56,000 nucleotides of DNA, taken from assembly GCA_045655805.1 (NCBI GenBank), contig JAZOPZ010000001.1, positions 1-56,000 on the forward strand, written 5' to 3'. The notes under the pieces were generated by a model. The model did no database searches. It was not told the DNA's origin and saw nothing but the letters and a program-made list of their open reading frames with translations. A program made the translations under genes and the position numbers. Below are positions 26,816 to 33,805 of the stretch, one piece after another; position 1 is the stretch's first letter; the number at the start of each line of letters is the position of its first letter. The stretch is from UBA11475 sp045655805 (GTDB taxonomy: Bacteria > Bacillota > Clostridia > Christensenellales > Borkfalkiaceae).

Positions 26816-27604
26816 ATGGATAAAACCTTAAAATTAGCAACCTATAACATCGTGCATTGTTTGGAATTTACCAACTACAAAGACGGTGAAGATACAGGCA
26901 AACTTTCGGTTAATATCGACAGTTTTGCAAACACTATTAAAACCTTTGACGCTGATATCGTAGGTCTTAATGAAGTATACAACACCACCGTTTTTGAAAG
27001 AAGCCAAAACCTCGGTTGTCAAGCGCAAAAGTTGGCAAGCAAAGCCCGCTATCCGTTCAGCGTGTTTGCTCGTGGCTTTTATTTTGAAAATAACGGACAA
27101 GATATCGGCAACGCTATTTTATCGCGCTATCCTATAACTTCGTATAACTCTTACAAAGTTTTAGCACCGACTGAAAGTGAAAGACGACCTAACGAGAACG
27201 AGTGGTATGAAGATAGGGTTATAATTAAGTCGGAAATTGACTTTAACGGTGAACTTATAACGGTACTCGTTACGCACTTCGGTCTTAACTATTTAGAACG
27301 CGAAAGAATGACTGATAAATTGATTGAAATTATCGACGCAACCAAAACGCCGTTGATTTTAATGGGGGACTTTAACTCTACCCCTACGAACGAGAGAAAG
27401 TATATTCAACCACTTTTTGATAGATTAACTAGCGCTACGGCAGTTACTGGTAAAGAATTAGTTCCTACCTATTCTACCTATAATCCAAAACTCCCTATCG
27501 ACTATATATTCGTGTCAAAACATTTTGCAGTTTTAGAGTGCGATATACCACAAGTTAAAACTTCCGACCACTTCCCTATAACGGCAACGGTCAAATTAAA
27601 ATAA
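26816..27604 (+). CDS. Endonuclease/exonuclease/phosphatase (EEP) family hydrolase
   Basis: A 262-residue protein of the DNase I-like/exonuclease III-like fold. Metal and catalytic residues: Asn in LATYNIVH, Glu in GLNEVY, His in THFGLN, Asp and Asn in LMGDFNSTP and Asp-His in TSDHFPI. Substrate could be nucleic acid, phospho- or sphingolipid, or inositol phosphate; no signal peptide, so it acts inside the cell. It precedes glyQS by 48 bases and probably shares its promoter. Confidence 0.88.
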   Translation: MDKTLKLATYNIVHCLEFTNYKDGEDTGKLSVNIDSFANTIKTFDADIVGLNEVYNTTVFERSQNLGCQAQKLASKARYPFSVFARGFYFENNGQDIGNAILSRYPITSYNSYKVLAPTESERRPNENEWYEDRVIIKSEIDFNGELITVLVTHFGLNYLERERMTDKLIEIIDATKTPLILMGDFNSTPTNERKYIQPLFDRLTSATAVTGKELVPTYSTYNPKLPIDYIFVSKHFAVLECDIPQVKTSDHFPITATVKLK

Positions 27605-27652
27605 AACGGCGCAAGCCTTTAATAAACGCAAATAAATTTGGAGATAAAAATT

Positions 27653-29032
27653 ATGGCAAACAGCAAAGCAACGATGGATAAACTCGTAAACTTGTGTAAA
27701 TCAAGGGGTATCATCTTCCCTGGTTCTGAAATTTACGGTGGTATGGGCAACACTTGGGACTACGGTCCTATCGGCGTTGAAGTTAAAAACAACATCAAAC
27801 GCGCTTGGTGGAAAAAATTCGTGCAAGAAAGTGAAAATTCTTTCGGCGTTGACGCAGCAATCTTGATGAACGCAAGAGTATGGGACGCGTCGGGCCACAC
27901 GGCGTCTTTTTCAGACCCTAAACTCGACTGTAAAGAATGTAAGGCTCGTCATAGAGCGGATAACCTTATTGAAAATCACTCAAAAGGCACCGTAAACCCT
28001 GATACTATGAGCCAAGAAGAAATGCAAGAATATATCAATAAGAACGAAGTTCGTTGCCCTAACTGTGGTAACTTTAACTGGACGCCTATTAGAAACTTCA
28101 ACCTTATGTTTCAAACTTCAAGGGGCGTAACTGAAGATTCTACGAATACTATTTACTTAAGACCTGAAACGGCACAAGGCGAATTCGTAAACTTTTTAAA
28201 TGTTCAAAGAACGACTAGAGCAAAAGTTCCTTTTGGTATCGGTCAAATCGGTAAAGCGTTTAGAAACGAAATTACCCCTGGTAACTTTATTTTTAGAACT
28301 ATTGAATTCGAACAAATGGAACATCAATGGTTCTGTAAAGAAGGTACGGACGGCGAATGGTACGATTACTTTAAAAAGGCCTCTTGGGACTTCTTGCTTT
28401 CTATCGGTCTTTCTGCTGAACATTTACGCTATAAAGACCACGACAAACTTGCTCACTACGCAAGGGCTGCTTGTGATATTCAATACTTATTCCCTATCGG
28501 CTGGTCGGAACTTAACGGTATCCACAACAGAACCAACTACGACCTTTCACGCCACCAAGAATATTCTTCTAAATCAATGCTTTATACCGACCCTATCACC
28601 AACGAAAAGTTTATACCTTTCGTAGTTGAATACTCAATCGGTGCAGATAGACTTATGCTTGCAGTACTTTCTGAAGCCTACGACGAAGAAACGCTTGAAA
28701 ACGGTGAAACTAGAGTTGTTATGCACTTCCACCCAGCAATTGCTGCTTACAAGTGCGCTATTTTACCACTTCAAAAGAAAGAACTCGGTCCAAAGGCTAG
28801 CGAACTTTATCGTAAACTTTGCAAAAAATTCCCTTGTACTTACGACGAAGCAGGTTCTATCGGTAAGCGTTATAGAAGACAAGACGAAATCGGTACTCCT
28901 TTCTGTATAACCGTTGACTTTGATACCTTAAACGATAACACAGTAACCGTTCGTGATAGAGACAGTATGGAACAAATCCGCCTCCCTATCGACGAACTTG
29001 AAAACTACATCTTAAAAGCAATTGAACTTTAA
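27653..29032 (+). CDS. glyQS: Glycyl-tRNA synthetase, dimeric type
   Basis: A 459-residue class II synthetase of the alpha2 (archaeal/eukaryote-like) type. Motif 2 (FRNEITPGNFIFRTIEFEQME), motif 3 (GADRLMLAVL) and GSEIYGGMGNTWDYGPIGVE are evident. A zinc-like CPNC is seen mid-protein (EVRCPNCGNF) with an earlier CKEC. The anticodon-binding domain begins at about residue 360. ATG at 27653 follows TTTGGAGAT. An IS3 element has inserted into its terminator, but the coding region is intact. Confidence 0.96.
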   Translation: MANSKATMDKLVNLCKSRGIIFPGSEIYGGMGNTWDYGPIGVEVKNNIKRAWWKKFVQESENSFGVDAAILMNARVWDASGHTASFSDPKLDCKECKARHRADNLIENHSKGTVNPDTMSQEEMQEYINKNEVRCPNCGNFNWTPIRNFNLMFQTSRGVTEDSTNTIYLRPETAQGEFVNFLNVQRTTRAKVPFGIGQIGKAFRNEITPGNFIFRTIEFEQMEHQWFCKEGTDGEWYDYFKKASWDFLLSIGLSAEHLRYKDHDKLAHYARAACDIQYLFPIGWSELNGIHNRTNYDLSRHQEYSSKSMLYTDPITNEKFIPFVVEYSIGADRLMLAVLSEAYDEETLENGETRVVMHFHPAIAAYKCAILPLQKKELGPKASELYRKLCKKFPCTYDEAGSIGKRYRRQDEIGTPFCITVDFDTLNDNTVTVRDRDSMEQIRLPIDELENYILKAIEL

Positions 29033-29043
29033 TAATTGCAATT

Positions 29044-29058
29044 AAAAAGGCGCTAAAA
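29044..29058 (+). terminator. Left arm of the glyQS terminator, split by the IS3 element
   Basis: AAAAAGGCGC (29044-29053) would pair with GAGCCTTTTTT (30286-30296), now 1.2 kb apart. Before insertion these formed a hairpin with a T-run for glyQS and, on the other strand, for the gene ending at 30312. Confidence 0.6.
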
Positions 29059-29083
29059 TGAAGTGAACCCCATTTAGTTCACA
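29059..29083 (+). repeat. IS3 left terminal inverted repeat
   Basis: TGAAGTGAACCCCATTTAG and six more bases; matches the right end in 18 of 25 positions. Confidence 0.82.
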
Positions 29084-29143
29084 CAATAAAAAAGGCTAAT
29101 AAAAAAACCTTCTATGATATAATTTTCATAGGAGGTTTTTTTT

Positions 29144-29425
29144 ATGGCAAAAAAAGGACAAAAATTTAACAAATACACACCCGAACAAAGAAAGGAAATA
29201 TTGGATAAATATTTTGCGGGGAAAGGAAGTTCTCGGTCTCTTGCTAAAGAATATAATATTTCGCACAAAACCATTGAAACATGGATAAGAGCAAAAAAAC
29301 AAGATATTCCAATTGGATATCAAAAGAAAGGTAGACCTAAAGAAGAAAATATTGACTACAAAGAGAGATATGAAATTCTAAAAAAATTCCAAGCCTTCAT
29401 AGAAGCACAACGAGAGAAAAAGTAA
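29144..29425 (+). CDS. IS3 transposase OrfA (helix-turn-helix)
   Basis: A 93-residue DNA-binding protein: helix-turn-helix with SLAKEYNISHKTIETWIRA, then a basic and coiled-coil tail KKFQAFIEAQREKK that lets IS3 OrfA proteins dimerise. GAGG precedes the ATG. The OrfB frame is -1 relative to it and stays open back through the stop region. The tract G-AAA-AAG at 29416-29422, just before TAA, is a plausible frameshift site for a fused OrfAB transposase. Confidence 0.9.
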   Translation: MAKKGQKFNKYTPEQRKEILDKYFAGKGSSRSLAKEYNISHKTIETWIRAKKQDIPIGYQKKGRPKEENIDYKERYEILKKFQAFIEAQREKK

Positions 29426-29436
29426 TTTTTATCAAT

Positions 29437-30228
29437 ATGCATATCAAAGATTACAAATTAGATAATATGTGTGCTACTTTAGAAATTAGCAAAAGAACGT
29501 ATTACAAATATTGTAACGCAGAAGATAAAGACTATTACGACTATCTCTTAATTAAAGAAATCTTTGATGAAAGCAAGAAAACTTATGGTTATCGTAGGAT
29601 ATGTGACGGCTTACTAATTAAATATGGTGTAATATTTAATCACAAAAAAGTTCAACGAATAATGGCAAAATATGCCTTAAAACCTGAATATGTAAAGAGA
29701 ATTAAAACAAAACCTAAATATCGTCAAATAGTAGAAAACGTTAAGCCTAATTTAATAAAACGTAATTTTAATTCTACTGCTCCAAACAAAGTTTGGTTGA
29801 CTGACATAACATATTTAATATACAACGAGAAACGAGCATATTTATCTACAATAATAGATTTATACGATAGAAGAATTGTTGCGTATAGAATAGGAAAATT
29901 TAACAATATTTCTCTTGTGACGGATACCTTGAATGAAGCAATAGCAAAAGAAAAAGACGTGAAAAACCTAATCATTCACAGTGACCAAGGGTTTCAATAC
30001 ACGTCCTTTGAATACAAAGCCATCTGTGAAGCTAATGGAATCACCATTTCCATGAGCCGTAAAGGCACGCCTATTGACGACTCTCCAATGGAGAGTTTTC
30101 ATAGCATACTCAAAAAAGAGACTTTGTACAATAATTATATCACAAGTTTAGAAGAATACATAGCAATTGTTGAAGATTGGTTAGTTTTTTACAACACTAA
30201 AAGATTAAAAAACAGGAAGAAATCTTAA
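29437..30228 (+). CDS. IS3 transposase OrfB (DDE integrase domain), shortened C-terminus
   Basis: A 263-residue rve/DDE domain with Asp in KVWLTDITYL, Asp in IIHSDQGFQYTS and Glu in DSPMESFHSILKKE. The N-terminal HTH_21 region contains TYGYRRICDGLL. Most relatives end with a longer YNxKR-xKLxGLSP-VxYR tail; here the frame stops after FYNTKRLKNRKKS, inside a hairpin that acts as terminator. The enzyme may still work, since all DDE residues are present. The ATG at 29437 lacks a good binding site, consistent with expression by frameshifting from OrfA. Confidence 0.9.
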   Translation: MHIKDYKLDNMCATLEISKRTYYKYCNAEDKDYYDYLLIKEIFDESKKTYGYRRICDGLLIKYGVIFNHKKVQRIMAKYALKPEYVKRIKTKPKYRQIVENVKPNLIKRNFNSTAPNKVWLTDITYLIYNEKRAYLSTIIDLYDRRIVAYRIGKFNNISLVTDTLNEAIAKEKDVKNLIIHSDQGFQYTSFEYKAICEANGITISMSRKGTPIDDSPMESFHSILKKETLYNNYITSLEEYIAIVEDWLVFYNTKRLKNRKKS

Positions 30229-30254
30229 TTCCTTCCTGTTTAGCCTTTTTTTAT
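30211..30254 (+). terminator. Terminator inside the IS, overlapping the end of OrfB
   Basis: AACAGGAAG (30211-30219) pairs with CTTCCTGTT (30232-30240); the OrfB stop lies in the loop and CCTTTTTTT follows. Confidence 0.7.
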
Positions 30255-30255
30255 C

Positions 30256-30280
30256 CGTGCACTTTTTGGGGTGCAGTTCA
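30256..30280 (-). repeat. IS3 right terminal inverted repeat
   Basis: On the minus strand starts TGAACTGCACCCCAAAAAGT at 30280. Confidence 0.82.
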
Positions 30281-30311
30281 ACTTCGAGCCTTTTTTGTTT
30301 GTCAAAAATTA

Positions 30312-31100
30312 TTAAAAATCAACTACTATTGAAACGTTACCCGTAACGGTAAAAAAGTCGTATTTCTTTTCGCCACTATTTACAACTAGGGTATTATCTT
30401 GTATGAGTTCGTTATAATTTTGAACAAAAAGTTGACCGTTAGTGCTAACTAATTTTGCCGTAAAATCGCACGGCGCAATCGTCATATAAAAACCACCGTC
30501 GGTGCTTGAGCAGTCAATCGAATTAACTACGCTGTAAAAATGTGTGGTCGTATTTGACGATACCGTTGTGCAGTTAAACTTGCCAAAACTACCGTATACC
30601 GTTATTTCGCCATCAATGGTGTTAAGTGCAATTTCGTTAGAATTTGCCAAAATTTCTATTTCAGCAGATATAGTATTTACAACAATTTTTTGCAAGTGCG
30701 CAGGGACGCTTACTACCAAAAGTTTTTCAGGCGGATTTTTCACTTTGCCCGACTTTCTTTCTTTAACGACTATGGTAGTGCCGTCTATCTTTGAGCGCAA
30801 TTTATTGTCGCTAGCAAAGTTGTCGGTTGAAGAAAGTGGTACGGCTACTTGCGCGCCTTTTTCGTACTCGCACTCGTTCAAAATAATATCTCTGCCCGAA
30901 TATTCCCTTATTAAAACTTTGCCTTTAATCCACTCTATATTAAGTGCCGTTATATTATCGTCATAACTTTTTGCGCCGATTGTGTAAGAATCTTCGTTAG
31001 CATAAACTATATATTCCGTTTCGGTACAGCCAGACAAGTCGCAAGCGCAAAAACTTAAAACTATTAAAATTGCGAGAGCGATATACAATATCTTTTTCAT
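30312..31100 (-). CDS. DUF4097-like beta-helical lipoprotein
   Basis: A 262-residue lipoprotein. ATG at 31098-31100 (MKKILYIALAILIVLS) with lipobox Cys in FCACDLSGC. The mature part is built of short beta strands in repeats (ISAEIEILANSNEIALNTID, then GEITVYGSFGKFNCTTVSS), as in DUF4097 or adhesin-head-like domains. The gene begins right after the dut stop codon (two-base gap), so they are co-transcribed. Function unknown; DUF4097 proteins often accompany membrane-stress regulators. It was probably terminated by the hairpin now disrupted by the IS. Confidence 0.75.
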   Translation of the reverse strand: MKKILYIALAILIVLSFCACDLSGCTETEYIVYANEDSYTIGAKSYDDNITALNIEWIKGKVLIREYSGRDIILNECEYEKGAQVAVPLSSTDNFASDNKLRSKIDGTTIVVKERKSGKVKNPPEKLLVVSVPAHLQKIVVNTISAEIEILANSNEIALNTIDGEITVYGSFGKFNCTTVSSNTTTHFYSVVNSIDCSSTDGGFYMTIAPCDFTAKLVSTNGQLFVQNYNELIQDNTLVVNSGEKKYDFFTVTGNVSIVVDF

Positions 31101-31101
31101 A

Positions 31102-31584
31102 TTATTTTTTATCCGTACTACCGAAACCACCGTTTCTTAAAGTGGTTACTTCGTCGTCAACTGTAATGCCGTATTCTAAAAATATGCCTTGCGCAAAGCC
31201 TTGGTCTTTTTTAACTTCCAAAACCTTGTCGCCACAGTTGGTCATACGAATAAAAATATGACCTTCATTGTCTGAATAGTAGTAGTCGCTGTCAATAATG
31301 CCAACGGTATTATTTAAGGTTAAGCGATATTTAAAACCAAGTCCGCTACGTGGGTAAATTTTTAGCACCCAGCCGTCTTCGATTTGTGCCCTAACACCTG
31401 TCGGAATAGTAATGGTTTTACCTGGTTCAACAGTAAAATCCTTTATTGCAAAAAAGTCGTATCCTGCAGAGCCTGCGGTCGCGCGTTTAGGCAAAAGGAA
31501 AGCGTCGTAATCGCTTTCACTATAAATCCCCGTTGATAAAAAGTTGTCTTTAGAAATTTTTTCAAACTTTGCTATTCTTTTCAT
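31102..31584 (-). CDS. dut: dUTP diphosphatase
   Basis: A 160-residue trimeric dUTPase lowering dUTP and making dUMP for thymidylate synthesis. Motif 1 AGSAGYDFFA, motif 2 PRSGLGFKY, motif 3 NTVGIIDSDYYYSDNEG with catalytic Asp, motif 4 QGFAQGIFLEYG and a C-terminal motif 5 variant RNGGFGSTDK are all recognisable. ATG at 31582-31584 follows CGGAGAT. The insert between motifs 3 and 4 is slightly longer than in E. coli Dut. Downstream is the lipoprotein gene. Confidence 0.95.
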   Translation of the reverse strand: MKRIAKFEKISKDNFLSTGIYSESDYDAFLLPKRATAGSAGYDFFAIKDFTVEPGKTITIPTGVRAQIEDGWVLKIYPRSGLGFKYRLTLNNTVGIIDSDYYYSDNEGHIFIRMTNCGDKVLEVKKDQGFAQGIFLEYGITVDDEVTTLRNGGFGSTDKK

Positions 31585-31654
31585 TATAATCTCCGTAAAA
31601 TTTGAAGTATATAGATTATACCACCGTTTTATGAAAAAGTAAACAGTTAACAAT

Positions 31655-31682
31655 AAAAAAAACCGTGCTGTAAAAGCGCGGT
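31655..31682 (-). terminator. Terminator of the acyltransferase gene
   Basis: On the minus strand ACCGCGC pairs with GCACGGT (one mismatch) and is followed by T residues at 31661-31655. Confidence 0.65.
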
Positions 31683-31687
31683 AATTT

Positions 31688-32950
31688 TTATAAAGTGCCG
31701 TTTTGCTTTTTGTAAAGAGCCTCTACGGCGAAGTGTATCTTGGTTATTCCGTTTTTCGTATTTAACGGAAAAATAAAGTAAGTATCGTCATAGGTAGGTA
31801 AGTCGATGGCGTCGCCTCTACCTTTAAAGTTGTACTCGATATGACAACTGTACATACTTTCTACGGGACGGTGTACGGTCAAGTAACTGCCGTCGTCCAT
31901 AGTGCCTGAAAGGTAAAATCCGTTCTCGTCGTGGGTGAGTTTGCCCGTGCCTATAGGGACAAACCCTTTAGCAGAAGATTGTAAGTATTCGACGCGAACG
32001 GTATCTTCAAATCGGTACGCGCCCGACCTAACTTCTTCATTAACGCACTCTCTTTCCCAACGGTACCAATCTGGTACGTGTTCAAAATAAGTTTCACCAT
32101 CGATTGATACTAATTTACCCGTCTCGGTAAGTTCCCACTCGTGTCCACATTTTTCACACCAAAGCCTGTTTTGATGTGAAGTCATTTCGTGTTCAGCGTT
32201 GCAATGCGGGCATTTATAAAGAACGTTGTGTATGTTTTGTGCGCGGTATTTAGACTTAATTTTAACGCCGGAGTTTTGCCAATAAGCGTAGTCGTCGTAA
32301 ACGAAGTGCTCATCAATGCGTTTTGCTATTTCTTCTTGAGAAAGCGTTTTAGCCTCCTCTTCAGTAACGATTAATTTTAAGTTTGCAATAGTAGGTATTT
32401 TTTTGTACGGACGCTTATGCCATTGTGGTGAACGAATAAAATTGCCTTTCATATTACAAATAACGACCGGAACTTTAGCCACTTTTATAAGCCTAGCGTA
32501 AGCCATACTGTCGGTTTCTTCAGTAATGCCGACGAGTGAATATCTCGCTTCTGGGAAAATGCCTACGATTTGTTTGTTCTTCTTTAAGGCGTGCAAAACG
32601 TTCTTAACTACGGTAATGTCGGAAGTGAATTTTCTTTTGCAGATAGTTCCTAGCGAACGGAACAACCACTCTTTGCCGATATATTCTTCTATAGTTGAAA
32701 CCCAAGTAGGTACTTTTGGAAAGGTTGCAAGCCCTTGGCACACGAAATCTATAAAAGATGCGTGGTTAGAAAGGAGTAAGTAAGGTGGTTTAAGACCTTT
32801 CATTCCCTCTTTAACAACCTTTACGTTACCCGTAAGTTTGTGGTAGGACATAATCGTCCACTCTAAACATTTTATATACCAAGGAACTTTCCAAGGTTTT
32901 ATCGTCGTATCGAATTTCTTTTTGCCGATACCAATGTCTTTTAAAGGCAT
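31688..32950 (-). CDS. PlsC-like acyltransferase with internal zinc ribbon
   Basis: A 420-residue protein. Residues 30-230 form a lysophosphatidic acid acyltransferase domain with the HX4D motif SNHASFIDF and a Pro-Glu-containing FPEARYS motif. Residues about 255-295 hold a zinc ribbon with CPHC and CEKC (CPHCNAEHEM; WCEKCGHEWEL), and the C-terminal 120 residues form an unassigned beta domain. ATG at 32948-32950 (MPLKDIG) is set by GGAGAT. The acyltransferase makes phosphatidic acid or acylates another lipid at the membrane face; the ribbon-linked architecture is less common than plain PlsC. Confidence 0.85.
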   Translation of the reverse strand: MPLKDIGIGKKKFDTTIKPWKVPWYIKCLEWTIMSYHKLTGNVKVVKEGMKGLKPPYLLLSNHASFIDFVCQGLATFPKVPTWVSTIEEYIGKEWLFRSLGTICKRKFTSDITVVKNVLHALKKNKQIVGIFPEARYSLVGITEETDSMAYARLIKVAKVPVVICNMKGNFIRSPQWHKRPYKKIPTIANLKLIVTEEEAKTLSQEEIAKRIDEHFVYDDYAYWQNSGVKIKSKYRAQNIHNVLYKCPHCNAEHEMTSHQNRLWCEKCGHEWELTETGKLVSIDGETYFEHVPDWYRWERECVNEEVRSGAYRFEDTVRVEYLQSSAKGFVPIGTGKLTHDENGFYLSGTMDDGSYLTVHRPVESMYSCHIEYNFKGRGDAIDLPTYDDTYFIFPLNTKNGITKIHFAVEALYKKQNGTL

Positions 32951-33095
32951 TTTTATCTCCAAGTTGAATAAATTTTGTCTATTTGTTAAATTATAACACA
33001 TTTTCTGCCTAAAATCAATAGTAAATTTATAAACTTTAAGCACTAAATAGTCAAAAAGTTGTTTTTTATATTCTATAAAAAAGGCGAGATTTTAG

Positions 33096-33124
33096 TTGAC
33101 TACTCGCGTAATATTTTGTATAAT
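33096..33124 (+). promoter_or_regulatory. Purine operon promoter
   Basis: TTGACT (33096-33101), 17 bases, TATAAT (33119-33124). Transcription would begin near 33131, just before the riboswitch. Confidence 0.85.
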
Positions 33125-33148
33125 ATAGTCAGTTAAATAAGTTTTTTG

Positions 33149-33214
33149 TAACTGTCGGAATTATGGATTACCATAGGGGAGCAAAAAACCGTCTTTATGT
33201 CGACCGACTGGGCA
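33149..33214 (+). promoter_or_regulatory. ZTP (pfl) riboswitch
   Basis: The spacer has the conserved ZTP-riboswitch order: AACTGTCGG, a TATGG/CCATA hairpin (33162-33175), the junction AGGGGAGC (33176-33183), a linker and CCGACTGGGCA (33204-33214). The pfl motif senses ZTP/ZMP, made when 10-formyl-THF is scarce, and normally turns genes on. Position directly upstream of purE and an operon with fhs and glyA is the classic location. Its 3' part overlaps a terminator, so ligand binding would prevent termination. Confidence 0.87.
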
Positions 33215-33246
33215 GTCCACTCTTTTTTTGGACTGCTTTTTTATTT
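33212..33246 (+). terminator. Riboswitch expression-platform terminator
   Basis: GCAGTCC (33212-33218) pairs with GGACTGC (33230-33236) and is followed by a T-rich run. The first strand shares GGGCA with the riboswitch core, giving mutually exclusive folds. Confidence 0.87.
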
Positions 33247-33293
33247 TTTAATTTCGACATAATTTTGTTGTATTAATCCTAAAGGAGTTTTTT

Positions 33294-33788
33294 ATGAAAA
33301 AAGTAGGTATCGTAATGGGTAGTGATAGCGATTTACCCGTAGTTAAAAAAGCGATGGACGTTTTGGCTGAATACGGCGTTCCTTTTGAAGTGCACGTATA
33401 TTCCGCGCACCGTACGCCTGTTCAAGCGAAGGAATTTGCTGAAACCGCTAGAGAAAGGGGTTTTGGCGTAATTATTGCGGCAGCAGGTAAAGCAGCGCAT
33501 TTAGCAGGTGCTATGGCTGCAAACACAACTTTGCCGGTAATAGGTATTCCTGTTAAAAGTTCTACTTTAGACGGGCTTGACGCACTTTTGTCAACGGTAC
33601 AAATGCCAAGTGGTATGCCAGTTGCTACCGTAGCAATCGACGGCAGTCAAAACGCAGGACTTTTGGCTATTCAAATTTTAGCGATTACTGAAGACGAACT
33701 TGCTGAAAAACTTTCTGCGTCAAGAAAGGCTACTGAAGAAAAAATTCTTCAAAAGAACGAAGAAATTTCAAAACAATATAACAACTAA
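33294..33788 (+). CDS. purE: N5-carboxyaminoimidazole ribonucleotide mutase
   Basis: A 164-residue class I PurE with the phosphate loop VMGSDSDLPV, active-site SAHRTP and AAAGKAAHLAGAMAA, followed by VQMPSGMPVATVAIDG. It converts N5-CAIR to CAIR. No purK lies in the operon, so N5-CAIR synthetase must be encoded elsewhere if the class I route is used. AAAGGAG precedes the ATG. First gene after the riboswitch. Confidence 0.97.
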   Translation: MKKVGIVMGSDSDLPVVKKAMDVLAEYGVPFEVHVYSAHRTPVQAKEFAETARERGFGVIIAAAGKAAHLAGAMAANTTLPVIGIPVKSSTLDGLDALLSTVQMPSGMPVATVAIDGSQNAGLLAIQILAITEDELAEKLSASRKATEEKILQKNEEISKQYNN

Positions 33789-33805
33789 AACGCAAAGGTG
33801 AATTT

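Larger units (their letters stand above)
29059..30280 (+). mobile_element. IS3-family insertion sequence (about 1222 bases)
   Basis: Two overlapping-frame transposase genes are flanked by 25-base imperfect terminal inverted repeats that agree at 18 positions. The left begins TGAAGTGAACCCC at 29059; the right, read inward on the minus strand, begins TGAACTGCACCCC at 30280. TGAAC and CCCC-AAAAAGT are typical for IS3/IS150-group ends. No clear target duplication is seen (AAAA before, ACTT after), so the ends are set by the repeats alone. Confidence 0.9.
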
